Shown here: in pieces, positions 55,033 through 62,867 of the stretch
Layout of the letters: every line of letters begins with the position of its first letter
Position numbering within the stretch: position 1 is the first letter of the stretch
From: an uncultured Bacteroidota bacterium
Lineage (GTDB): Bacteria > Bacteroidota > Bacteroidia > Bacteroidales > F082
Length of the DNA stretch: 64,000 nt
Reading direction: 5' to 3'
NCBI GenBank assembly: GCA_903891085.1
Contig: CAITDJ010000051.1
Span: 1 to 64,000, forward strand
The notes under the pieces: generated by a model
Seen by the model: only the letters and a program-made list of their open reading frames with translations
What the model was told of the DNA's origin: nothing
Databases searched by the model: none
Made by a program: the position numbers and the translations under genes

Positions 55033-57207
55033 TTAAATGAAAAAATATAAAAGTATTAGTATTCCTAATAGTACAAATACAACATAAGATTGAATTTGGC
55101 CGGTTTGTAATTTGCGGAGCTTGCTGCCGCAAAAGCCCGTAAAATTTGCCGCCAGGTTAACGGCACCATCAATCACATAATTGTCGAAGATCCCTACAAC
55201 ATATCCAAAACCCCTTGTTACATAAGAACTTAAATTTACCAATCCATCGACAACATAATTATCGAACCATGACAGCGATTTTGAAACTACCAGTGTTCCG
55301 GCAATAACGGTTGATTGATATAACTCATCGAAATACCACTTGTTCAGGGAGAAAGTATGTAAAAATTTAAATCTTGTTTCCAGCTTGTCGGCACTGATCA
55401 CTTTATACTGATAAATAGCGAAGGCCAGTGCAATTCCGCTTCCTGCAATGAGGAGTGATAATAACATGGCGAGGTAATGGAAATGATGTGTCTCTTCCTG
55501 AAATTTATTTAAATAGTGGCCTGTGGTGTGTCCTGCTGCTGTTACTTCGTGTGGATTTTCTGCTTTAACCTCCGTGCTGCCGGCTGCTTCTCCGGTCTGA
55601 TGAACTGCAGGTGCAGCCTCCTCGGTCAAGAGGAAACTCCATTGATATGCTGCGGGAACAGCAGATTTTGGTTGTACGATCATCCGGTGAAACCATCCCT
55701 TTGATGCGTCAATTGGATTAGGTGAGTAAAAAATCCATAACGACATGAAAGCAAGAATCACCAAAGGCAGTACGATGGGTAATTTATTTTCTTTCGTGTG
55801 TTTTGCAATTTCTGTTTTATGTTCTCCATGAAAAGCAACGATTGTAAGTCTGAACATATAAAAAGCCGTCATCCCTGCTGCTGTGAAAGCCAGTATTGGA
55901 ATAATCCAGTGCCAGCCGCCCGTGAGGTTTGCATAGGCCATCGTTCCGGCTAAAATTCCATCTTTACTCAAAAATCCAGAGGTAAGCGGAATGCCTGAAA
56001 GTGCAAGGGTTACAAACAGAAATGTGCGGTAAGTCCAGGGCATAGTCTTTCGTAATCCACCCATATTGTTTATATCCTGCGGATCGGTATGGTGATCGTG
56101 CATATGGTGCATGGCATGGTGCATGGCATGAATCACAGAGCCCGCGGCAAGAAAAAGTGCAGCTTTAAACCAGGCGTGTGTCACCAGATGGAAAAATCCA
56201 TTGGTATATCCACCAACGCCCAGCGACATGATCATAAAACCAAGCTGACTGACCGTTGAATAGGCCAGCACCTTCTTGAAATCTACCTGTGTTAGCGCGA
56301 TTGTAGCCGAAATAAATGCGGTTATCGTACCAATCACTGCAATGAATGTCAGTGCATCGGCGGTAAACATAGCGAATACCTTGGCAACCAGATAAACACC
56401 CGCTGCAACCATCGTAGCGGCATGGATCAAAGCCGAAACAGGGGTGGGGCCTTCCATGGCATCGGGCAACCAAACGTGTAAAGGAAACTGTGCTGATTTT
56501 CCCATGGCACCCATGAAAATACAAATACCGGCGACGGTCAGCATGGTTGGGTTACTGAATGGCATAACACCTGATGAAATACCGGCAAAAACATCTTCAA
56601 ACATGAACGAACCATAAGTAAAGAATAATATCATGATCCCAATGAAGAAACCAAGGTCACCAATACGGTTGGTGATAAACGCTTTTTTACCCGCATTGGA
56701 GGCTGAGTTTTTTTCGTACCAGAATCCGATTAAAAGATAGGAACTGATACCAACTAATTCCCAAAAAACATACATGAAAAGGAAGTTGTTGGCGATGACA
56801 ATACCAAGCATCGAAAAAGTAAAGAGTCCTAAATATGCATAAAATTTTGGATAACGCCGATCACCTTCCATATACACTGTAGAAAACAGATGGACCAAAA
56901 AACTGATGAGTGTAACAACAATCAGCATGATGGCTGCGATATTATCAATGCCAATACCAACAATGATTTTTTGTGAGCCAAGGCTAAACCATTCAAACCT
57001 GTTCTGAATCACATGAATCTCTCCAAAGGAAGATAGTTTTGTGAATGCAACAGCGATCGCCAGACCTAAATCGATGCCCAGGATGGTTGTTCCGACAACA
57101 CCGCTTATCCTGCCTAATTTGTTTCCGAAAAATATATTGATCAGGAAACTAAGTAGCGGAATCAGTAATATCAATAAACTTAAAGGTAGTACTAAGTCTT
57201 GTGTCAT
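55033..57207 (-). CDS. nuoL: NADH-quinone oxidoreductase subunit L
   Basis: Third antiporter-like subunit, with the long lateral helix; 724 residues, longer than the roughly 610 of E. coli NuoL. YVFWELVGISSYLLIGFWYE, PLHVWLPDAMEGPTPVSAL and KVLAYSTVSQLGFMIMS are conserved. Two unusual parts are a His-rich loop (HAMHHAMHHMHDHHTD) and an Ala/Glu-rich insertion (EEAAPAVHQTGEAAGSTEV) before the lateral helix. ATG at 57207 is the start; the longer frame would start with TTG at 57225. Confidence 0.95.
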   Translation of the reverse strand: MTQDLVLPLSLLILLIPLLSFLINIFFGNKLGRISGVVGTTILGIDLGLAIAVAFTKLSSFGEIHVIQNRFEWFSLGSQKIIVGIGIDNIAAIMLIVVTLISFLVHLFSTVYMEGDRRYPKFYAYLGLFTFSMLGIVIANNFLFMYVFWELVGISSYLLIGFWYEKNSASNAGKKAFITNRIGDLGFFIGIMILFFTYGSFMFEDVFAGISSGVMPFSNPTMLTVAGICIFMGAMGKSAQFPLHVWLPDAMEGPTPVSALIHAATMVAAGVYLVAKVFAMFTADALTFIAVIGTITAFISATIALTQVDFKKVLAYSTVSQLGFMIMSLGVGGYTNGFFHLVTHAWFKAALFLAAGSVIHAMHHAMHHMHDHHTDPQDINNMGGLRKTMPWTYRTFLFVTLALSGIPLTSGFLSKDGILAGTMAYANLTGGWHWIIPILAFTAAGMTAFYMFRLTIVAFHGEHKTEIAKHTKENKLPIVLPLVILAFMSLWIFYSPNPIDASKGWFHRMIVQPKSAVPAAYQWSFLLTEEAAPAVHQTGEAAGSTEVKAENPHEVTAAGHTTGHYLNKFQEETHHFHYLAMLLSLLIAGSGIALAFAIYQYKVISADKLETRFKFLHTFSLNKWYFDELYQSTVIAGTLVVSKSLSWFDNYVVDGLVNLSSYVTRGFGYVVGIFDNYVIDGAVNLAANFTGFCGSKLRKLQTGQIQSYVVFVLLGILILLYFFI

Positions 57208-57237
57208 AATCTCTTTTTCTATCAAATTATAAATTTA

Positions 57238-57546
57238 CTAACCTTTCAAATTGTCAACTTCGTCAACATTCACATGCCTGAAATTCTGATAAATATTCAA
57301 CACAATGGCCAAGGCGATTGCTGCTTCGGCTGCTGCAAGAATTATTACAAAAATTGCGGCAATATGTCCTTCAATATTCATTCCGCCATATCGGGCAAAA
57401 GCGATGAAATTAATGTTTGCGGCATTGAGCACCAGTTCAAGTCCCATAAGCACCATAATTGCGTGTTTTCGGGTAATTATGCCATATAATCCCAACGAAA
57501 ACAGTATCGCGCTGATAACCAAATAATGAGTCAAACCTATTTCCAT
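57238..57546 (-). CDS. nuoK: NADH-quinone oxidoreductase subunit K
   Basis: Small membrane subunit of 102 residues with three helices. GIITRKHAIMVLMGLELVLNA carries the conserved Glu needed for proton pumping, and FVIILAAAEAAIALAIVLN holds the second conserved Glu. The ATG at 57546 gives the standard NuoK length; upstream in-frame sequence overlaps nuoJ and is not used. Confidence 0.95.
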   Translation of the reverse strand: MEIGLTHYLVISAILFSLGLYGIITRKHAIMVLMGLELVLNAANINFIAFARYGGMNIEGHIAAIFVIILAAAEAAIALAIVLNIYQNFRHVNVDEVDNLKG

Positions 57547-57559
57547 AATCAGTCCGGTT

Positions 57560-58063
57560 TTAGTGTTTTTTTCGTGCAATGAATGCTGCTCCAACAATAG
57601 CGATAAGCAATAGCATGGAAGCTGCTTCAAAAGCCAACAGATAATTTGTTAATAATGCTGTGCCAATTTCGTTTACTGTTGATTCAATTGGTTTTGAATC
57701 GGCGGTATGCCATGCTGAGGTAGTGAAAATCATGATGAGTGTCGCAGCAATAAGCACTGATAACACGCCACCAATTGCAAGTTGCATTTTCCCTATTTTG
57801 CCTGTTTTAACATCAACACCGGTTATACGGGTGGTGAGCATCACCCCGAAAATAATCAGAACCAAAATCCCGCCAATGTAAATCATAATTTGGGTGATAG
57901 CCAAAAAATCAGCACTCAGCAAAACATATAATCCTGCTATCCCGAAGAATGTGAAAAGCAGTGAGAATGCAGCATGCATAATGTTTTTTGAAAAAACAAC
58001 GACTGCACCGAAAACAATAGTCAAGGCACCAAAGAAATAGAAAGCTATTGTTATTAAATCCAT
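57560..58063 (-). CDS. nuoJ: NADH-quinone oxidoreductase subunit J
   Basis: Membrane subunit of 167 residues with five helices. FGIAGLYVLLSADFLAITQI followed by MIYIGGILVLIIFGVML is the pi-bulge helix region typical of NuoJ. It lies between nuoI and nuoK in normal complex I order. Confidence 0.94.
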   Translation of the reverse strand: MDLITIAFYFFGALTIVFGAVVVFSKNIMHAAFSLLFTFFGIAGLYVLLSADFLAITQIMIYIGGILVLIIFGVMLTTRITGVDVKTGKIGKMQLAIGGVLSVLIAATLIMIFTTSAWHTADSKPIESTVNEIGTALLTNYLLAFEAASMLLLIAIVGAAFIARKKH

Positions 58064-58115
58064 TTTATTAATTATTTACTGTCAAATTCTTTAACATTTT
58101 AAGTATAAAATCCTT

Positions 58116-58682
58116 CTATTCTGTTGGCTTATCAACCACTTTCTTTTCCGCGGGTTTGGCATCTGTTTCGGGATGACAAACTTTCTCAATTGCCCTGAAT
58201 TCAGCCAGTAAGCGTTCTTTTTCCTTCACCTGTTCGGGTGTCAGTGTCTGAAACTTATATAATAAATCTTCCCTTTTATATACTGAATATTCGTATTCTG
58301 TGGTGTGTTGTATGGCTTCTGATGGACATACGGCGGTGCATAATCCACAATAACAGCATTTTGCAAAATCAATGTCGTATCTCGAAACCCATAGTTTCCT
58401 GTCTTTTCCGTTAAAGTGAACCTCCTGATGCGGATCATCGGGTGATACCCTGATTGTTTCAACGGTAATACAATTCACCGGACAAGCAATGGCGCAACTA
58501 TTACATCCATTACATTTACTCATTTCGAGGTAAAGCCTGTTTCGGGCTTTTTCGGGTAGTTGAAACCTTTCATCGGGATATTGAATGGTAACCTTTTTAA
58601 CAAATAAATGTTTCCAGGTAATCCGCATACCGATGAAAGTACTTGATAAACCGGCCCAAATATTTTTTAAATATTGAATCAT
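58116..58682 (-). CDS. nuoI: NADH-quinone oxidoreductase subunit I (2[4Fe-4S])
   Basis: Peripheral-arm ferredoxin-like subunit of 188 residues that carries electrons to the N2 cluster. The two [4Fe-4S] motifs are CNGCNSCAIACP and CCYCGLCTAVCP. The C-terminal tail is lysine- and glutamate-rich and longer than in E. coli. In complexes lacking NuoEFG the electron donor probably docks near NuoI or NuoC/D. Confidence 0.95.
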   Translation of the reverse strand: MIQYLKNIWAGLSSTFIGMRITWKHLFVKKVTIQYPDERFQLPEKARNRLYLEMSKCNGCNSCAIACPVNCITVETIRVSPDDPHQEVHFNGKDRKLWVSRYDIDFAKCCYCGLCTAVCPSEAIQHTTEYEYSVYKREDLLYKFQTLTPEQVKEKERLLAEFRAIEKVCHPETDAKPAEKKVVDKPTE

Positions 58683-58695
58683 ATCTTTATTGGTC

Positions 58696-59748
58696 CTATT
58701 TTAACATTACGTATAAACTGATTGCCATGAAACAAATGAATGATAGCGGCAACAACACTTTCCATCCAATGTACATAAGTTGGTCGACCCTGAAACGTGG
58801 CAGCGTCCATCGTATCCAAATCTGAACCAACACAACAGAAAAAGCTTTTGAAACAAACCAAAAAACTCCCCATATAGGTCCTTGCATAAAATCATTAAAA
58901 GGTGAGTTCCATCCTCCCAGGAAAATGGTGGTAAGAACAGCTGCTACCACAAACATATTGGCATATTCAGCAAAAAAGAACATAGCGAACTTCATCCCGC
59001 TATATTCAGTATGAAAACCAGCAACAAGTTCCGATTCGCCTTCAGGAATATCGAAGGGAACGCGGTTCGTTTCGGCGAGAGATGATATAAAATAAATCAG
59101 GCCGAGTCCCATTGTAAAAGGTATAACCCACAATTTGGCAATCGTACCAGGACCACCGAAAATAAACCAGTTCCAGAACCATCCGGATTGTATTTTGTTG
59201 ATTTCCTGCATATTCATGGTTGAAGCCAGCACAACAATGGATAAAACCGCCATGGCTGCCGGAACTTCATAACTGATCAACTGGGCAACGGAACGCATGG
59301 CGCCCATAAGTGAATATTTATTGTTTGATGCCCATCCGCCCATTACAATACCGATGGCACTGATTGAACCCACAGCGAAAATATAGAACAGTCCAAGATT
59401 GATTCCTGCCGGAACAAAATACTCACTGAATGGAATGACTGCAAAAGCCGCATAAGCACCTGTAAAGATGATGAAAGGAGCAAGGTTATAAAGTAGTTTG
59501 CTCGACTTGTCAGGGGTGATATCCTCTTTTTGGATAAGTTTAACCACCTCAGCAATAGGCTGTAAAATGCCCCAGGGCCCTGTTCGCATTGGTCCGAGTC
59601 GTTCCTGTATCCATGCCGAAACTTTCAATTCGGCAAGAATGGCGATCAGTGCATAGACTAAAACAAACATCAGGGGAAGCGATATTACCAGCACAACTGA
59701 TATTATATTCTTTCCAAGCAAGTCATATAAAAAGTTAACATTCTCCAT
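58696..59748 (-). CDS. nuoH: NADH-quinone oxidoreductase subunit H
   Basis: Membrane subunit of 350 residues contributing to the quinone site. SAWIQERLGPMRTGPWGILQPIAEVVKLI is the classic NuoH stretch, seen in parts, and FDIPEGESELVAGFHTEYSG carries the conserved acidic residues of the E-channel. Spacing to nuoI is 13 bases. Confidence 0.96.
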   Translation of the reverse strand: MENVNFLYDLLGKNIISVVLVISLPLMFVLVYALIAILAELKVSAWIQERLGPMRTGPWGILQPIAEVVKLIQKEDITPDKSSKLLYNLAPFIIFTGAYAAFAVIPFSEYFVPAGINLGLFYIFAVGSISAIGIVMGGWASNNKYSLMGAMRSVAQLISYEVPAAMAVLSIVVLASTMNMQEINKIQSGWFWNWFIFGGPGTIAKLWVIPFTMGLGLIYFISSLAETNRVPFDIPEGESELVAGFHTEYSGMKFAMFFFAEYANMFVVAAVLTTIFLGGWNSPFNDFMQGPIWGVFWFVSKAFSVVLVQIWIRWTLPRFRVDQLMYIGWKVLLPLSFICFMAISLYVMLK

Positions 59749-59776
59749 TGTGTAACTTAAATTTATTTCAATTTAA

Positions 59777-60928
59777 TTATCTGTCTACCTCTCCAAGTAC
59801 GATGTCGATGCTTCCAAGTATAAGGATCAAATCGGCAAACATATATCCCTTCGAAATCTCCGGAATGACCGATAAATTCACAAAACTTGCTCCTCTTGCT
59901 TTGATTCGCTCAGGTTTGTCGGTACCGTTGCTCACGATATAAAATCCCAGTTCGCCTTTGGGGTTTTCGGCCCGCATATATACTTCACCTTTCGGAGGTT
60001 TGATTCTTTTTGGCACGAGTGCTTTCACATCGCCTTCGTCCGGCATCTGGGCTATCGCCTGTTCAATAATACGACAGGATTGTTCCATTTCATTTACCCT
60101 GACCATGTTTCTGTTCCAGCAATCACCCACAACGCCTACTTCACCTAATCCAACCGGAATATCAAAATCGAAGCGGTCATATATCGAATATGGATCATCT
60201 TTACGGAGATCAAATTTCACACCTGAACCCCTGAGAACCGGTCCGCTACATGCAAAATTGATGGCGACATCGGGAGATAAAACGCCCACATTGGCTGATC
60301 GTTGGATAAATATCTTATTATAAATCAACAGATCCATGACTTCTGCATTTGTCTTCCGCACTTGCTTCACGATGTTCAGACAATCCTCTTTAAAGCCAGG
60401 ATATACATCGGCAGCCAAACCACCCACCCTGAAATAGTTATACAATAATCGGGCACCTGACATTTTCTCTAGTATCCAGATAATGTATTCACGGTCACGG
60501 AAGAAGAATAGGAAAGGGGTGAATGCACCGGCGTCTAAGCCGAAAGTAGCTACGGCAATCTGGTGATTGGCGATTCTGTTCAGCTCGGCCATGATCACAC
60601 GGATATATTCCACTTTATCAGGTACTTTAATATCCATCAGTTTCTCGAGGGCCATCACATAAGGCCATTCATTATTCATGGCTGAGATGTAATCGAGGCG
60701 GTCGATATAAGGAATAACCTGCAGATAGGTCATTTTTTCGCAATGTTTTTCGAAACATCTGTGCAGATAACCGAGATGTGGTACAACTTCTGTCACTATC
60801 TCACCTTCAACCTCCACTTCGAGCCGCAACACACCATGGGTGGAGGGATGTTGTGGCCCAACATTGATTCTCATTCTGTCGGATTCTAACTGGCTGTATT
60901 CCAGATCCAATCTTTTTTTGTCACTCAT
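59777..60928 (-). CDS. nuoD: NADH-quinone oxidoreductase subunit D
   Basis: Peripheral-arm 49-kDa-type subunit of 383 residues, distantly related to NiFe hydrogenases, forming the quinone pocket with NuoB. NVGPQHPSTHGVLRLEVEVEG at the start contains the quinone-binding His region, and HLGYLHRCFEK and YIDRLDYISAMNNEW are further landmarks. NuoC and NuoD are separate proteins here, not fused. Confidence 0.97.
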   Translation of the reverse strand: MSDKKRLDLEYSQLESDRMRINVGPQHPSTHGVLRLEVEVEGEIVTEVVPHLGYLHRCFEKHCEKMTYLQVIPYIDRLDYISAMNNEWPYVMALEKLMDIKVPDKVEYIRVIMAELNRIANHQIAVATFGLDAGAFTPFLFFFRDREYIIWILEKMSGARLLYNYFRVGGLAADVYPGFKEDCLNIVKQVRKTNAEVMDLLIYNKIFIQRSANVGVLSPDVAINFACSGPVLRGSGVKFDLRKDDPYSIYDRFDFDIPVGLGEVGVVGDCWNRNMVRVNEMEQSCRIIEQAIAQMPDEGDVKALVPKRIKPPKGEVYMRAENPKGELGFYIVSNGTDKPERIKARGASFVNLSVIPEISKGYMFADLILILGSIDIVLGEVDR

Positions 60929-60937
60929 AAGTCCGTT

Positions 60938-61414
60938 TTAATAAGATACCTTCATATCATGATAATATTCAGGGGCTTCATAATCTTTTCGCAAAGGATG
61001 ACCTTCCCAATCGTAAGGGCATAAAATTCTGATTAAATTACGATGTCCTTCAAACTGAATTCCAATAAGGTCGTAGGCTTCACGTTCGTGCCAGTCAGCT
61101 GTCCGCCAGATCATTTCAACAGATGGAACCCTGGGGTCAGTTTTGGGTGCAGTTACTTTTAAAACCAGTTTGTGCTTGTGGGTCATGGAATATAAATGAT
61201 ACACCACACCGACATTTTCACCCAAATCCATGCCGCTCAGGCACATAAGGTAATCGAAAAGGAATTCATTCTTGTCGCGTAAGGTGTGACATATATCGAA
61301 CAAATTTTCAGTATTGATAACTATAAACGAATCGGTTGGCTGCTTGTTGTCAAATTCAATAACAGCATCACCAAATTCAGTTTTCAGTTTATCATATATT
61401 TCGTTTGGTAACAT
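60938..61414 (-). CDS. nuoC: NADH-quinone oxidoreductase subunit C
   Basis: Peripheral-arm 30-kDa-type subunit of 158 residues. The signature is WHEREAYDLIGIQFEGH, followed by LIRILCPYDWEGHPLRKDY. It starts 32 bases after the nuoB stop. Confidence 0.96.
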   Translation of the reverse strand: MLPNEIYDKLKTEFGDAVIEFDNKQPTDSFIVINTENLFDICHTLRDKNEFLFDYLMCLSGMDLGENVGVVYHLYSMTHKHKLVLKVTAPKTDPRVPSVEMIWRTADWHEREAYDLIGIQFEGHRNLIRILCPYDWEGHPLRKDYEAPEYYHDMKVSY

Positions 61415-61446
61415 GTATCTTTTGGTATTATTAAGTATTGAATAAT

Positions 61447-61965
61447 TTATACTTCCGATTCGAGTCGTTTTCTCTTATTGAAAATTGCCTGATGGCTGAT
61501 CTTTTTCTGGAGCAGCATCATGCCTTCTTCAAAGGCTTCGGGTCTTGGCGGACAACCCGGAATATACACATCGACAGGTATTATTCTGTCCACTCCTTTT
61601 AACACATGGTAGCCGTGTTCCCAATAAGGGCCTCCGCAATTTGAGCATGAACCTACTGATATAACATATTTAGGTTCAGCCATTTGCTCATATAAAATCT
61701 TAATTCTGTCGGCCATTTTGAAAGTTACAGTACCTGTAACCATGATAAAATCGGCTTGTCGAGGACTTGTTCTGGGGATGGTTCCAAAACGCATGAAATC
61801 GAAATGGGAAGCATTCATTGCCATGAACTCAATGGCACAACATGCCAATCCGAAATGAAGATACCAATCGGATTTACTTCTGCCCCAATTTAATAAATCT
61901 TCAACTTTTCCCAGTATTATGCCTCCCCCTTCATAAGGGTCATCTAACCTGTCTAATAAACCCAT
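61447..61965 (-). CDS. nuoB: NADH-quinone oxidoreductase subunit B
   Basis: Subunit of 172 residues that carries the terminal N2 [4Fe-4S] cluster. Its ligands are the tandem cysteines in [10 protein letters not shown] and those in [11 protein letters not shown] and PGCPPRPE. The start is 13 bases after the nuoA stop. Confidence 0.97.
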   Translation of the reverse strand: MGLLDRLDDPYEGGGIILGKVEDLLNWGRSKSDWYLHFGLACCAIEFMAMNASHFDFMRFGTIPRTSPRQADFIMVTGTVTFKMADRIKILYEQMAEPKYVISVGSCSNCGGPYWEHGYHVLKGVDRIIPVDVYIPGCPPRPEAFEEGMMLLQKKISHQAIFNKRKRLESEV

Positions 61966-61978
61966 AATTTGTTAGTGA

Positions 61979-62392
61979 TTATTGTTTTTTCTTACCGATT
62001 ACCAAATCTTCAAGCTTGGCGATGTATGGTCTTGGTCTTTCCCAATCCAAATCGCCTTTACCCCAAACATAAGCAAAACCGGCTAAAAGTATTACAACAA
62101 ATATGATCATTTCTATGAATGCAAACCAACCCAGGCCTTTAAATACAATCGCCCAGGGAAGTAAAAATACAACTTCAACATCGAACAGTAAAAAAATCAG
62201 GGCGACCACATAAAACCTGACATTAAACCTAACCCAGGGCTCTCCGATCGGAATTTCACCGCACTCATAGGTCGAGTTCTTAATAGGATTCGGATGACTT
62301 GGTCGAATAAAATATGCAGCTACAAGGGCTATACCTACAAATACAAAACCAAGGATGAAGTAAAGTAGTATTATTCCAAATTCTGAAATCAT
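61979..62392 (-). CDS. nuoA: NADH-quinone oxidoreductase subunit A
   Basis: Membrane subunit of 137 residues with three helices. STYECGEIPIGEPWVRFNVRFYVVAL, seen in pieces, is the family hallmark with its conserved Cys loop, and FDVEVVFLLPWAIV carries the acidic residues. First gene of nuoABCDHIJKLMN; no nuoE, nuoF or nuoG is present. A hairpin-forming inverted repeat lies just upstream. Confidence 0.95.
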   Translation of the reverse strand: MISEFGIILLYFILGFVFVGIALVAAYFIRPSHPNPIKNSTYECGEIPIGEPWVRFNVRFYVVALIFLLFDVEVVFLLPWAIVFKGLGWFAFIEMIIFVVILLAGFAYVWGKGDLDWERPRPYIAKLEDLVIGKKKQ

Positions 62393-62867
62393 ATTTATTT
62401 TGATTACATAGTTTCGTTGGTTCTAAACATTCCTTTATCCTTCATAAAATGAAAACAATTAGAACCATTTGTGGTTTCATTTAAAACTGGGTAAATTTAT
62501 GCTAATTATTTATATATTTAATTACCTAAGTACAACAACACTTATAAAAAAATTCACATATATCTAACAATCAATAATATATAATGCTTATTTAGAAAGA
62601 CATCAATTTACATCGCTCAGAAACTCAACACTCGTAAGAAATCAGGTATTTAATTAAAAAATCACTCGCATATTTTTTATAACAATATGCTCTTCAAAAT
62701 ATTTTACCAAAATAAATGAATAAAAAAGTGAGATTTTTTTTTTGATGCATTGATTTTAGAATGAAACTCATATCTTTGAATGAATTAACATATGATATAG
62801 TTTATTTGCGGCTAAATCTGTACTCCGCATGAATCCAAATTCATTGTAAATCCTTAATTATCAGGTC
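62393..62867. other. Divergent intergenic region between nuoA and the solute-binding gene
   Basis: 475 very AT-rich bases with no gene. On the nuo side an inverted repeat TGGTTCTAA (62418-62426) and TTAGAACCA (62459-62467) encloses a 32-base loop with smaller internal pairings; it lies in the probable nuo leader. No exact minus-strand TAnnTTTG box for nuo was found. The right half has the promoter of the next gene. Confidence 0.55.
62750..62778 (+). promoter_or_regulatory. Promoter of the solute-binding protein gene
   Basis: TTG at 62750-62752, an 18-base spacer and TATCTTTG at 62771-62778. The ATG lies 89 bases later at 62868, leaving an AT-rich leader. Confidence 0.6.
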
